DNA from: Brasilonema angustatum HA4187-MV1
GTDB taxonomy: Bacteria > Cyanobacteriota > Cyanobacteriia > Cyanobacteriales > Nostocaceae
Assembly (NCBI GenBank): GCA_019359695.1
Contig: JAHHGV010000020.1
Span: 1-64,000 of the forward strand
DNA: 64,000 nt
Direction of reading: 5' to 3'
Within the stretch, counting starts at the first letter, position 1, and the number at the start of each line of letters is the position of its first letter. The notes beneath the pieces are model-generated. The model did not search any database, was not told where the DNA came from, and worked only from the letters and a program-made list of their open reading frames with translations. A program made the translations under genes and the position numbers. Below, piece after piece: positions 27,401-36,095 of this stretch.

Positions 27401-30400
27401 ATGCAATAGCGCTTGCTCTTCATCATATACACTTCCCACTAAGCAACTGGGATTCTCAGATCTACCTAACAAATTGAGGATTGTCTGCCAAAGTACTGCA
27501 ATCCAATTCAAGGAAGTTTTCCGTCTGATTTGCCTGATTGCTTTGCTGTAGCTTGCCGTTTTATTTTCCAGTTGGGTGAGTTCATCCCCGGCAAAAAATC
27601 TGTAACAACAAATATTACAGGCAGCATAGCTTGCAAATTCAAAGTCTCCAGTTTCCACGCCGTTTTGATAAGCATCAACTAGAATTGGTATTGTTTTCCT
27701 AAAATGCACCTTTGAGGGCATGATATTGGCACTAAATATCGTTAATGTTTTACTTCTCCCTTCTTGGATATTTGATCGTTCTGTCAGACTTAGAGCCAAT
27801 TGGCCAAATTTATAGCCAAGTTCGATGTCTTGAACCACTGCACCTAGAACAACTCCGTAGCTAGCATAACTCAAGGGTGACCAGGTAGCGTTGCCATAAT
27901 TGAGTGATAAATCTACCATTTTGCACACAATCAGTATCATCACTGCTGGTGACACCATAGAAGCAGTAACCGCAATATTAGTCAGAATATTCATTGCCGC
28001 GAGCGGCTCTAGTGCGGTCATTCTCGGTAGATTAATTAAGTCTTCAATTTCTCGTCCAGCGAGTAGTGCAGCCGTTTCCTCCAATCTGCTTTGAACATCT
28101 AACTGACTTGGAGTTTCTATCAAGGGCACTACCAAGAGCTTTAATACTGCCAAGCCAAGTTCAAGGGCTTCTTCTGAGTTGCCCTGTGACAAATATCCTT
28201 GAATTCTGGTATCATAAACCTGCACTTTGTCAACTACTGTCTTCGCATGATCGAGTACCACTTCTACGAAGTGTTCCATTTCACTAAAGCGACCGTGAAG
28301 ATATGCCGCTCCTGCAGCTTCTGAGTACAGCGCTAAGGTGAGGTCATACTCACTCTGCCAACTCTCTGGATTGAGGAGTTTCAGTCCTGTAGTGAAATAT
28401 TTAAAAGCTGCTTCATAAGCCGTTGCTGCCTTTGCTTTCTGTCCTGCCATTAAATTCAATCTGGCAATTTCAGTTCGTTCTGGTTGAGCAGTGACTAGTT
28501 CAACCCCATGATTAAAATGATCGACAATGGCAAATAGTCGATCAGATCGTTGCTCTTGTGAAGTTTTTTCGAGTAAATTGTGACCGATTTGGAGATGAAC
28601 AGCTTGTTTCTGCAACTCATCAATCAAAGCATAAGCAGCTTGCTGGACGCGATCATGCAAAAACTTATACTCTTGAACTAACAAGTTTTCATCTAATTCT
28701 GACACAGGTTGAATCAATCCAGCTTGGATGGCTGCTACTAAATCTTGGAAAATCGCTTTAGGTGATTTTTCGCAAACGATCGCCAACGTCTCTAAATCAA
28801 ATTCAGCTCCAACACAAGCCGCTAGGCAAAAAATTTGCTGTGTTGCTTCTGGTAATTTCTGCAACTGACGCAGCAGCAACTCCACCACATTATCCGTGAT
28901 CTCTTGAGCTTCAATCTCAGCCAAGTTCCATTGCCAGCTCAACTGTTGTGCATTAAAGGTCAACAGATTTTCGCCATACAGCAGCTTCAAAAATTCACCG
29001 ACAAAGAAAGGGTTGCCCTCGGTTTTACGTGACACAGCTTGGGCTAGGGAACGAACTGTATCAGGATTGTGATGTAATGTCTCAGCTATCAGTTGGCTTA
29101 ACGGTTCCAGTGTTAAGGGAGTCAGAATGATTTGCTGAAGCATTGCTCCCTGGTTCCGTAGTTTCTTTAGCGTCAAAACCAATGAATGCGTTGGAGTCAC
29201 TTCGTTGTCTCGGTAGGCTCCGATCAAAAATAGATATTGGGTTTGCTCGTCGAGCAAGATGAGTTCAATTAACTTCAGCGTCGCAAAATCGATCCACTGT
29301 AGATCGTCTAAGAAGATCACCAGGGGATGCTCTTTTGCACAAAACGCCCGCACAAATCGTTGAAACGTTAGGTTGAAGCGATTCTGGGCTTCCGTTGCTC
29401 CAACTTCTGGTGCGGGCAACTGCTTGCCAATGATTAACTCAACTTCCGGAATGACATCAATGATGATTTGTCCATTGCTGCCCAAAGCGGTAAGCAGGCG
29501 CGATCGCCACTGTTGCACTTGCTCGTCCGGTTCCCCCAGAAGTTGCTGCACCAACTTTTGCAGGGCATCCACAATGGCGCTGTAGGGAATATTGCGCCTG
29601 AATTGGTCAAATTTACCCGATATGAAATAGCCGTGCTTTGCTGTGATGGGTTTATAGAGTTCTTGCACCAATGCTGTTTTGCCAACGCCAGCGTAACCAG
29701 CAACGAGCATGAGTTCGACATTGAATTGAGCATTTTCTATGCCTTCCTCTAGTTGACAAATTTCCCCAAACGTCTCTTTTCTAGCCACTCTGTCAAACGC
29801 CGCCAATAATGCTTTAGTCTCCGCTTCTCGTCCATACAGTTTTTGAGGAATGCAAAACTGTTCTGAAACATCTTGCAGTCCCAACGACATGGCGTTAATC
29901 TGACCCATTTCTGTCAGTTGTTGAGCGCAGCGTTCTAGATCAGCTTTGATGCCCCAGGCACTTTGATAGCGATCCTCCGCATTTTTCGCCATCAGTTTCA
30001 AAATCAGGTCTGAAACGGGTTGGGGAATCGTCGCGTTCAATTCGTGCGGGGGAATCGGTGGTCTGGCAATGTGACAGTGAACTAGCTCCAGGAGATCTAT
30101 AGTGGGAAACGGCAATTGTCCCGTCAACAGTTCGTAGAAGGTTACGCCCAGCGAGTAGAAATCGGTGCGATAGTCGAGCATCCGGTTCATCCGCCCAGTT
30201 TGCTCTGGCGACAAATAGGCGGGGGTTCCTTCCAGAAGATGGAGACTTTTGAACGTGGGATTGGTGCGGCTGAAGCGAGTCGCAATTCCAAAATCAATGA
30301 TTTTAACAACGCCAGTCCTTGGATTAAAGACAATGTTGCCGGGATTGATATCTTTATGAATGACATGAGCAGCATGGATTCTACCCAGAATCTCTGTAAT

Positions 30401-30745
30401 GGCGATCGCCATATCCAAAAAAATCGACAAGGGCATGGGACAGAAATCTGATTGCTGCCGCATCGAAGATTCCAAAGACTCTCCGCCAAAGTCTTCTAGA
30501 AGGATGAAGAGCGTGCGCTGATAGTTCTGCTGGCTGTATGCCTTAACTACGCCTTCGATGTTAAGGGAACGGGTAATTTCATATTCCTGCCGATAACGAG
30601 TTAATTCCTGAGAAGAAGGATAATCCTGCTTCAGAACTTTAGCGATGACTGCACAATTCTGCCGCTCTCTTATGCCCCGATACACTAGAGAAACCGAACT
30701 TTCATAGATTTTGCTGTGGATGGTAACTCCGGGTAAGGCAATCAT
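24446..30745 (-). CDS. Ser/Thr kinase-AAA-GAF-PAS-histidine kinase
   Basis: A 2099-residue signalling protein. Residues about 10-275 are a Ser/Thr kinase with HKDINPGN and the DFG motif (IIDFGIATRF). An AAA-16 ATPase follows (VAGYAGVGKTALVQ near 350, LVIFLDDLQWID), then a long TPR-like helical region. A GAF domain lies at about 1390-1540 and a coiled segment leads into three PAS repeats, with YLEN and RKQAEEAL markers. The C-terminus is a HisKA_3 kinase: ERNRMAREIHDTLAQAFTGIL carries the His, and DNGQGFG and GLLGMSERA belong to the ATPase. Cyanobacteria often carry such trifunctional kinases. The cognate NarL-type regulator is directly downstream. Confidence 0.93.
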   Translation of the reverse strand: MIALPGVTIHSKIYESSVSLVYRGIRERQNCAVIAKVLKQDYPSSQELTRYRQEYEITRSLNIEGVVKAYSQQNYQRTLFILLEDFGGESLESSMRQQSDFCPMPLSIFLDMAIAITEILGRIHAAHVIHKDINPGNIVFNPRTGVVKIIDFGIATRFSRTNPTFKSLHLLEGTPAYLSPEQTGRMNRMLDYRTDFYSLGVTFYELLTGQLPFPTIDLLELVHCHIARPPIPPHELNATIPQPVSDLILKLMAKNAEDRYQSAWGIKADLERCAQQLTEMGQINAMSLGLQDVSEQFCIPQKLYGREAETKALLAAFDRVARKETFGEICQLEEGIENAQFNVELMLVAGYAGVGKTALVQELYKPITAKHGYFISGKFDQFRRNIPYSAIVDALQKLVQQLLGEPDEQVQQWRSRLLTALGSNGQIIIDVIPEVELIIGKQLPAPEVGATEAQNRFNLTFQRFVRAFCAKEHPLVIFLDDLQWIDFATLKLIELILLDEQTQYLFLIGAYRDNEVTPTHSLVLTLKKLRNQGAMLQQIILTPLTLEPLSQLIAETLHHNPDTVRSLAQAVSRKTEGNPFFVGEFLKLLYGENLLTFNAQQLSWQWNLAEIEAQEITDNVVELLLRQLQKLPEATQQIFCLAACVGAEFDLETLAIVCEKSPKAIFQDLVAAIQAGLIQPVSELDENLLVQEYKFLHDRVQQAAYALIDELQKQAVHLQIGHNLLEKTSQEQRSDRLFAIVDHFNHGVELVTAQPERTEIARLNLMAGQKAKAATAYEAAFKYFTTGLKLLNPESWQSEYDLTLALYSEAAGAAYLHGRFSEMEHFVEVVLDHAKTVVDKVQVYDTRIQGYLSQGNSEEALELGLAVLKLLVVPLIETPSQLDVQSRLEETAALLAGREIEDLINLPRMTALEPLAAMNILTNIAVTASMVSPAVMILIVCKMVDLSLNYGNATWSPLSYASYGVVLGAVVQDIELGYKFGQLALSLTERSNIQEGRSKTLTIFSANIMPSKVHFRKTIPILVDAYQNGVETGDFEFASYAACNICCYRFFAGDELTQLENKTASYSKAIRQIRRKTSLNWIAVLWQTILNLLGRSENPSCLVGSVYDEEQALLHATAIKNSTEIHYFCLNKLILCYLFGEYHQAAQTADFAKQASEDVIEMLFLFYDSLVLLSLLFDASSSEKVAWMSRVNANQAKMRKWAEHAPMNYLHKYHLVEAEKARVLGQFFEAEEFYERAIAGASENEFIQEEALAYELAAKHYLGRGREKIAQTYMKEAHCCYGRWGAIAKVKDLEKRYPQLLNSNLIRQSNSILTDETIRRPTAAIDLAAVMKAAQALSEMIHLDQLMATLMQVVIENAGAETGALILSEDDQLTVVAQCSGSRQYHLEKVTIADCSTISVSVIHSVERTQDTLVLDDAVNEPSFLNDPYIQHKQTRSLLCMPILKQSQLIGVLYLENNLSTGVFSSDRLQVLKLLIAQAAISLENARLYERLADYAETLERKVEERTQALQQEISERQQTEAALRQSEANYRNLLQTANSVIIRYDPQGRIRYINDYGVKFLGYEEHQILGRTLLETIVPEIETSGRDVRPFIHDLLRNPKSYPQGEGENLCRDGRRVWLAWSNQAILNEQGDLVEILSVGNDTTQRKQAEEALQRSEAKFRTIFENSQVGIYRTRICDGLILDANQRFANLFGFDSPEQIIGLEHTTGYYVNQCDRQQAIELLKRDGEVRSFAAQMRKRDCTPFWGLYSSRLNAADECIEGVIADITDRKQAEIALQASEAELRALVSAIPDLLCVLTAEGQIIEMVEGKLHRPIEEDTCIGKTLHQIFEKAQADEFLNYIQQVLRTQQVLTVEYSQWTGGRETWLSARIAPIRHEQVIWLSRDITALKQAEAASILEERNRMAREIHDTLAQAFTGILAQVGAANQVLTDDLEATQAHLDLIKELARTGLIEARRSVVALRPQLLEEGSLQSALHRLVTQIRSAATDTTLYYEIKGAVYSLPTELESNLLRIGQEALTNVIRHANADEIRVELVYDRDRFCLRVKDNGQGFGVGSVPSSNGFGLLGMSERAERIGAQLTIRSQPGQGTEIIVTVNRE

Positions 30746-30966
30746 TGGATTCTTTTCCAGTGAGTGTCATCAGCCATATCACAAAGTATATCGTTTACCA
30801 AACTCCAAAAAATAATCTCTTCAGCACATTTGCCGAAGAGGAGGTCTGAAGCAGTTGCAGAGTAATGGTTTGAGATCTTGTGGTAACAGAAGTAGTGTAT
30901 AGCGATCCGTTTCTGAATTAAAGGGGGCGGGATGTCCTGTCACCAAAACAAAACACTAAACCTATC

Positions 30967-31371
30967 GTGACATACTCCTACACTTACTGCAAGCAGTACA
31001 GTCTAGGCTTCTCAGCCAATCCAGCTATTGCTTCGGAGGCGCTGAGCTTTGCTTTAAATCCACGGAATGCCCTACCGCAGATTAGATTTCTTACCTTGAA
31101 CCCCACAAATTTTACTGTCCTGGATGAAGTGCTGGCTTATTTGCGCTATCGGACAAACCAATTGGTAATTTGTATTAATCAAGATGTGCCTACTTACTTT
31201 TCTGCTGTGCAACGGAGTCGCTTACCAATAATCACAATGCTACTGGACAGAGGCTTATCAGACACAATACGGGTGAAGCAAACGATATACATTGTAGCAA
31301 ACAAACACAGAGATTGGGAATTCCGCGCTAAACGCGCCGCTTCGCTAACAAGCACTCCACTTCCTCGTTAA
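30967..31371 (+). CDS. Hypothetical protein, possibly a remnant
   Basis: A 134-residue frame with no recognised family. It contains a fairly hydrophobic middle part (LAYLRYRTNQLVICINQDVPTYF, split here by context) and a basic C-terminus (HRDWEFRAKRAA). The last codons run into a palindromic repeat (ACTCCACTT/AAGTGGAGT around 31349-31373), so the end is probably not native. No good ribosome-binding site is visible. It is reported at low confidence because the composition looks protein-like. Confidence 0.3.
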   Translation: MTYSYTYCKQYSLGFSANPAIASEALSFALNPRNALPQIRFLTLNPTNFTVLDEVLAYLRYRTNQLVICINQDVPTYFSAVQRSRLPIITMLLDRGLSDTIRVKQTIYIVANKHRDWEFRAKRAASLTSTPLPR

Positions 31372-31474
31372 GTGGAGTCAACATCCGTCGGGAGTGCTTT
31401 CGTCATTCCCCGCCTTATATCCCGGCACCAAGTTTTCAACTATGGTGCGGGGCTTACGGCGAAAAAGCTAAAAC

Positions 31475-31517
31475 GTTACTTCTGGTTTCCAGGCCCAGCT
31501 TGGGAACCAGAGGTAAC
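31475..31517 (-). terminator. Long-stem terminator of the proline-rich gene
   Basis: GTTACTTCTGGTTTCCA and TGGGAACCAGAGGTAAC form a 17-base stem with two mismatches and a nine-base loop. On the minus strand it is followed by GTTTTAGCTTTTT. It lies 14 bases after the stop codon at 31531. Confidence 0.75.
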
Positions 31518-31530
31518 ACTTCATCAATTA

Positions 31531-31974
31531 CTATTGTGGTGCAGGAGGTGGAGGAGCTACTTCATTTCTTCCACGTGCAGGAGGTGGGGGCGGAGCATTC
31601 CGTCCATCTGGTCTGGGAGCCATTGCTGGCCCTTGATCTGGGCGAGGACCCTTCTTTCCTAGTCGTTCTCCTCGCTTATGTGGAGGACGTGGCGCTTGAG
31701 CTTCGTAAGAACCGTTATAAGGAGGTTCTGTAAATATACCTGGTCGAGGATTTTGTACTCTCGGATTAACATCTGGTCGGGGCACTAGTCGTGCTCCTGG
31801 CGCTCCTGGTGATGCTGGTGGTGGGGAAGAGTTATCTGGTGAAGTAAAAGTTTGTACATCTTGAGGCTGTGGTTGAGCAAATGCGGGAGTTTCCACGGCG
31901 ATCGCCAAACTACTCACAGCCAGAACTAAGAATACACCTAAACGACCTGACTGATATTTTGCTGGTTGAAACAT
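31531..31974 (-). CDS. Secreted proline-rich protein; predicted sigma-54 target
   Basis: 147 residues. The N-terminus has a clear signal peptide (GRLGVFLVLAVSSLAIA, cleavage likely after AFA). The mature part is low-complexity, dominated by Pro, Arg, Gly and Ala (PRPPHKRGERLGKKGPRPDQ and PAPPPPP-like runs), with no Cys. It is probably an exported, disordered cell-envelope or surface protein. A sigma-54 promoter lies at 32011-32027, about 26 bases from the expected transcription start to the ATG. No database family is recognised; the function is unknown. Confidence 0.75.
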   Translation of the reverse strand: MFQPAKYQSGRLGVFLVLAVSSLAIAVETPAFAQPQPQDVQTFTSPDNSSPPPASPGAPGARLVPRPDVNPRVQNPRPGIFTEPPYNGSYEAQAPRPPHKRGERLGKKGPRPDQGPAMAPRPDGRNAPPPPPARGRNEVAPPPPAPQ

Positions 31975-32010
31975 TATATATTTTCCAACGTGTCTGATAA
32001 TAATGTTTTA

Positions 32011-32027
32011 TGCAAAAATCATGCCAA
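32011..32027 (-). promoter_or_regulatory. Second sigma-54 (-24/-12) promoter
   Basis: The minus strand reads TTGGCATGATTTTTGCA, identical to the promoter at 14221-14237 except for one base, including the four non-conserved spacer bases. GG and GC are correctly spaced, and the predicted start is near 32000. No other site of this quality was found by eye in the window. Confidence 0.82.
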
Positions 32028-32175
32028 TTCGATTTTTCTAAGTCGTTAGGGTTGGCTAAAACCATGACTTAACAGGACTTGCTTCTAAAAAACTTACGAG
32101 TCAGACTAGTAAATTCTGCCCCAGTTTAAATGTGTGCATCAGGCAGATGGGCGAACCCCGTCAGTCAAACAAAAA

Positions 32176-32195
32176 CCCTCCGAGAAACCGGAGGG
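32176..32195 (-). terminator. Terminator of the small gene at 32239-32451
   Basis: CCCTCCG/CGGAGGG is a seven-base stem with a six-base loop, followed on the minus strand by TTTTTGTTTG. Confidence 0.85.
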
Positions 32196-32238
32196 GTGGG
32201 AAATAAGGAGGTATTTTGAAATTAAAATAGGCTCCTTG

Positions 32239-32451
32239 CTAGAGTAGATCTAGCTCCTGAAGAATCTTAAGCAAAGTAACAACTAGCGAAGCAATAGAAC
32301 CTACATCCTTGGTAATTTTGAGTAGTTTTCGCCAGTTGTGTAGAGATCGTTTCTTTTTAACCTGTTTAGACTGACTTGAATCATCAGCGTTTTCTTCTAC
32401 AATAGAAGTGTGGACGCTTTTGCCAAAAGCGTCAGCTTTTTGTTTTCTCAT
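32239..32451 (-). CDS. Small basic hypothetical protein with hydrophobic C-terminus
   Basis: About 70 residues from the ATG at 32451, which has GGGGA a few bases upstream; an upstream in-frame start at 32508 is less likely. The N-terminal half is charged (MRKQKADAFGKS, then KQVKKKRSLHNWRKLLK). The C-terminus is a short amphipathic or membrane-seeking helix (VGSIASLVVTLLKILQELDLL, slightly over one turn of membrane). A dedicated terminator follows. It may be a small membrane-associated protein or toxin-like peptide; no family is recognised. Confidence 0.55.
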   Translation of the reverse strand: MRKQKADAFGKSVHTSIVEENADDSSQSKQVKKKRSLHNWRKLLKITKDVGSIASLVVTLLKILQELDLL

Positions 32452-32564
32452 AATTTCCCCTGATAAGTGGTTTGAGTTTTTGGTTGATCGCCAGTTAGCC
32501 AAAGACAATTAAGCAACTTTTCGTGACAGCCTTTGGTTGATTGCCAGTCAGCCAAAGGCTATTT

Positions 32565-32606
32565 AAATGACATTCAAAAAAAGTCATATTTTTTGAATGT
32601 CATTTT
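32565..32606. repeat. Perfect 17-base inverted repeat
   Basis: AAATGACATTCAAAAAA (32565-32581) and TTTTTTGAATGTCATTT (32590-32606) form a perfect stem with an eight-base loop, with A/T runs in the stem. It could serve as a bidirectional terminator or as the inner end of a small mobile element. Two near-identical direct repeats (TTTGGTTGAT-GCCAGT-AGCCAAAG type) lie just before it. Confidence 0.8.
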
Positions 32607-33178
32607 CCTGTCTGAATACTGATTGCATCTCCTATTGTATGATTAAGTACTTTCCCTTAACTCTTCACCTTTAGGCATAAATGCGAAATCAATTATTCAG
32701 TGTTTTCCCTTAACCTCTATTTTATTCAGAATACAAAAATCCGCTACTAAAACTGGTAGCAGATTAGATCGAATATTTTCATGTTTCTATTCACTGAAAT
32801 TTTTACTACTAACAAAAGAAAGTATTTTCAGCAAAAATACTGATATTCGCTGTGCCACTTTATTTTCTGTCCAATTTTATATCCACTGGAGTTTCGACTA
32901 AAAGTCAGCGATACGCCTTTGACGTCTGCTATCCGCGCAATCGCCAGTCAAAGAGTACAAATATACTAAACAGGGGGGACATTTATTTTTTGGATTTCCG
33001 TTAAGACAAGGATTAATGAAGCGGAGGCTGCAGTCAGCTAAAACGGTCAGAATTGATCTCTAGGATTTGGTGAATGCCGATCGCTCTACTGTTTCCAAAT
33101 TTAGTATGCAAATATACACATAATATTTTTATATTGCAAGACTATTTAATCAATATTCAAATTTGATATCAACTTTTT
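32607..33178. other. Intergenic region before the aminotransferase
   Basis: No gene is seen in these 570 AT-rich bases. It presumably contains the promoter of the aminotransferase. A TTTGACGTCTGCTATCCGCGC-like stretch near 32915 resembles other small repeats but was not matched to a second copy here. Confidence 0.4.
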
Positions 33179-34537
33179 ATGGTGGATCTTTCACAATCCA
33201 ATATCATAAGTCTCAAATCCAGAGTTGCTCTACCTCGTGTACCGCACTTGGTAACATCTTTACCTGGTTCTCGTGCGAAAGAGATAGTGGAACGCGATCG
33301 CGCTGTCACTTCTTGTTCCTACACCCGCGACTACCCCTTGGTTGTTAATCGAGGTGAGGGGTGTATGGTGGAAGATGTAGACGGCAATGTGTTTTTGGAT
33401 ATGACTGCAGGAATTGCTGTCACAGCCACTGGACACGCATACCCGGAAGTTGTGCAAGCGATCCAACAGCAAGCAGCAAAGCTGGTGCATATGTCGGGGA
33501 CTGATTTTTACTACGAACCAATGGTGGAACTAGCGGAGAAATTAGCCGACTGTGCCCCTTTCCCCAATAGTGCAAGGGTGTTTTTCACCAATTCTGGAGC
33601 TGAGTCTAACGAAGGAGCGATCAAACTAGCAAGATATTATACTGGGCGTTCTCTGATAGTTGCCTTTTTGGGAGGATTCCACGGACGCACCTATGGCGCG
33701 ATGTCTCTGACTGGTTCCAAAGTCGTGCAGCGAGCAAACTTTGGTCCTCTGGTTCCAGGCGTGACGCATATCCCCTACGGAAGTCACGCAAGCTTGGATT
33801 ACTTAGAAAAACAATTATTTCCCACAATGCTACCGCCAAAAGAGATCGCGGCAATTGTTGTGGAGGCGATACAGGGAGAAGGGGGTTATATTGTGCCAGA
33901 GGATGGATTTTTGCAGCGTATTCGCCAAATATGCGATCATCATGGCATTCTGATGGTCGTTGATGAAGTGCAATCTGGGATGGGACGCACAGGTCGTTTA
34001 TTTGCCATTGAACATTGGGATGTTATGCCTGATATCATAACCACAGCAAAAGGTATCGCCAGTGGTTTACCTTTGGGAGCTATTCTCTCTCGCCCGGAAA
34101 TCATGACTTGGCAACCAGGTTCCCATGCTACCACCTTCGGTGGTAATCCTGTTGCCTGCGCGGCTGCGATCGTTACCTTGCGACTGTTGTCAAGTGGTTT
34201 GATGGCAAACGCTACTAATATGGGAGCATTACTACAAAAGGGTTTGCGTCGTCTATCACAGCAGTTTCCGCAAGTTTCGCCGCCACGAGGAAAAGGCTTG
34301 ATGGTCGCAGTCGATTTGTTAGATAATCAAGGTCAGTTTGATTCTCAACTACGCGATTTTATTCTTCAAGAAGCTTTTTTACGTGGTTTGTTATTGCTTG
34401 GTTGTGGAAAAGCAGCCATTCGCTTTTGTCCGCCTTTGGTTATTGATAGTGACCAAATTCAAACAGCTCTCGAAATTCTTTCTGAGGTTTTAACAACTCG
34501 TCGTAATTCTTCATCCGTGCATACAATGGGGATCTAA
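33179..34537 (+). CDS. Class III PLP-dependent aminotransferase (acetylornithine/GABA type)
   Basis: 452 residues. The PLP Lys sits in TTAKGIASGLPLGA, the cofactor Asp in MVVDEVQSGMGRTG, and the phosphate-binding turn in FFTNSGAESNEGAIKLAR. HGRTYGAMSLTGSK and HATTFGGNPVACAAA complete the class III pattern. Length and sequence are close to prokaryotic 4-aminobutyrate/acetylornithine-like aminotransferases, which move an omega-amino group to 2-oxoglutarate. Which amine is used cannot be read. It is monocistronic, with a repeat cluster directly downstream. Confidence 0.9.
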   Translation: MVDLSQSNIISLKSRVALPRVPHLVTSLPGSRAKEIVERDRAVTSCSYTRDYPLVVNRGEGCMVEDVDGNVFLDMTAGIAVTATGHAYPEVVQAIQQQAAKLVHMSGTDFYYEPMVELAEKLADCAPFPNSARVFFTNSGAESNEGAIKLARYYTGRSLIVAFLGGFHGRTYGAMSLTGSKVVQRANFGPLVPGVTHIPYGSHASLDYLEKQLFPTMLPPKEIAAIVVEAIQGEGGYIVPEDGFLQRIRQICDHHGILMVVDEVQSGMGRTGRLFAIEHWDVMPDIITTAKGIASGLPLGAILSRPEIMTWQPGSHATTFGGNPVACAAAIVTLRLLSSGLMANATNMGALLQKGLRRLSQQFPQVSPPRGKGLMVAVDLLDNQGQFDSQLRDFILQEAFLRGLLLLGCGKAAIRFCPPLVIDSDQIQTALEILSEVLTTRRNSSSVHTMGI

Positions 34538-34547
34538 TATAAGACTT

Positions 34548-34860
34548 ACGCAAAAGAGATCCCCCAACCACGCCAGGTGCTACAACGGGGGCAACCCTCC
34601 GCAGTCGCCACAACGAGGCCAACCCCAACGCCAGACGCCTTAAGTCAGGAAACCCGCCCACGGCGCTGGCTCCGCAAGGCGCTGCTCTCCGCAACACACT
34701 GGCTCCCCTAAAAAAGGGGGCTTTTAAGATTCTCCCTTTTTTAGGGTATAGATAAATGCGTCCCCAATTGTTAATTTCAAAATTATTTCTTTCTTTGTTG
34801 GTTTTTGTTAGCACAGCGGGGCGTTTGCGTAGCGCCCCCTTAGGGGCTAGCCCTCCTTTG
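34548..34860. repeat. Mosaic of repeats downstream of the aminotransferase
   Basis: It starts with AGACTTACGCA, the end sequence of the MITE family at 48200, 55599 and 60457. It includes an inverted copy of the dispersed palindrome (about 34620-34680) and a GGGGGC/CCCTTTTT-type stem at 34700-34745, and ends with the CGTTTGCGTAGCGCCCC motif. The longer frame on the minus strand here is not protein-like. Confidence 0.7.
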
Positions 34861-35025
34861 AATTTTGAATTTTGAATTGTTTGGTCGCATTCTTTTTTCA
34901 AATTGGTCTAAGTAAGTCGGTGCAAAAAAATCAAACTGTGTAAAGAAAAGTAAATAAGGCTGAAACTCTTTTTCTCCCTGCTCCCTGCTCCCTGCTTTAT
35001 TCCAACAAGAATTATTTACGCCGAC

Positions 35026-35796
35026 CTACTTACCCGTAACAAAAGATAGAGGATGACTCATATCAGCAGCAAAACCAAGGATGGCGCGATCGCGATGCTC
35101 GTAAAGCAATTCGCCTTGAGCATTAAACAGGAAAGTTGCTCCTCGTTGGGTAAGATAGGCAGAATTAGGAACATATGTCTTCCAGTTACTTAGCACTTCT
35201 GCCATATTTCGCAATCGTAAAGTGGCTAACTCAAACGGGCGCTGAAAACCTTTGCCACCCGCCCATTTAAAGAATGAACCTTTGAGTGGAGGCAAAGGGC
35301 GAGCATGAACAATTTCTTCATCGCCAATTAACTGAGGTGCTTTTGTGTCGCCCCTATATCCGCGAAACACTTCTCCTAGAGTACCAGGGCTACCAATTCC
35401 AGCACACATCAACATCAGGTTGAGCCAAGCATTGACTCCGGGCGATAAACCAGGTAGTTTGAGGGATAGACCTTCATACAGGTTGAGCGTTTGATGTAAT
35501 TGGGCAGTGGGATCTACAAACAAACAATCTGCCGGAAATCCAGTATAACTACAGAATCGCTCACCAGAAGTGCGATCGCCAATTCCCACGGCTCGGATTG
35601 CGATTCCTTGCGCTTGAAGCCGTTCGGCATCTTGTCGCAACCACCAAGCATATTCAAGGCTGTCGAAATCTCCTAATTGTGGCAATATTAGCACCAGCTG
35701 CTTTGGTGAGGAAAAGCAACCGCTCAAGATAGATACAACTGCTCCATCACTCACGCGTTGACGTTCAGTTTGGTCCAAAATGCTATATGTACTCAT
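35026..35796 (-). CDS. Peroxiredoxin-like (AhpC/TSA_2) protein
   Basis: 256 residues. The first half resembles the thioredoxin-fold peroxiredoxin-like 2 family (QLVLILPQLGDFDSLEYAWWL, then AIRAVGIGDR). The second half carries FNAQGELLYEHRDRAILGFA, typical of the AhpC/TSA_2 C-terminal part. Cyanobacterial homologues of this length are common and are annotated only as peroxiredoxin-like. A classical TxxC peroxidatic motif is not evident, so catalytic peroxidase activity is uncertain. Confidence 0.75.
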   Translation of the reverse strand: MSTYSILDQTERQRVSDGAVVSILSGCFSSPKQLVLILPQLGDFDSLEYAWWLRQDAERLQAQGIAIRAVGIGDRTSGERFCSYTGFPADCLFVDPTAQLHQTLNLYEGLSLKLPGLSPGVNAWLNLMLMCAGIGSPGTLGEVFRGYRGDTKAPQLIGDEEIVHARPLPPLKGSFFKWAGGKGFQRPFELATLRLRNMAEVLSNWKTYVPNSAYLTQRGATFLFNAQGELLYEHRDRAILGFAADMSHPLSFVTGK

Positions 35797-35858
35797 CCGC
35801 TGCTAAGAGGTTAACTCTACATTTATCGTAAATCTTTGTAAAGGCGATAAGTAACTTA

Positions 35859-36018
35859 CAGTAGTTTTCATATGAATAGACCACAAATCGTAGGGGAGCC
35901 AGTGCGTTGGACGGGTTTCCCGGCTTGAAGCATCTGGCGTTGGGCATTGCTTAGAAAAGCCGATGTGATAGACATTTGAGATATTAATGAGCAATGCCCA
36001 CCTTACAGAAAACCGCTG
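35859..36018. mobile_element. MITE derived from the IS630-type element
   Basis: The left end CAGTAGTTTTCATATGAATAG and the inverted right end CAGCGGTTTTCTG match the ends of the IS at 18746-19820, and TA flanks both sides. The 160-base interior has no transposase but carries a copy of the dispersed palindrome (GGAGCCAGTGCGTTGGACG). Confidence 0.75.
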
Positions 36019-36095
36019 TATAGTGGTTTCCAATTTCAGTAAGCAGAACTTTTCGATCTACTGATATTTGTAAATCTCTTTAGCAGGACAAGAAA

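Noticed and set aside
34440-34901. Open frame of 153 residues on the minus strand
   Set aside because: It covers repeat sequences and overlaps the aminotransferase 3' end; the translation is low-complexity.
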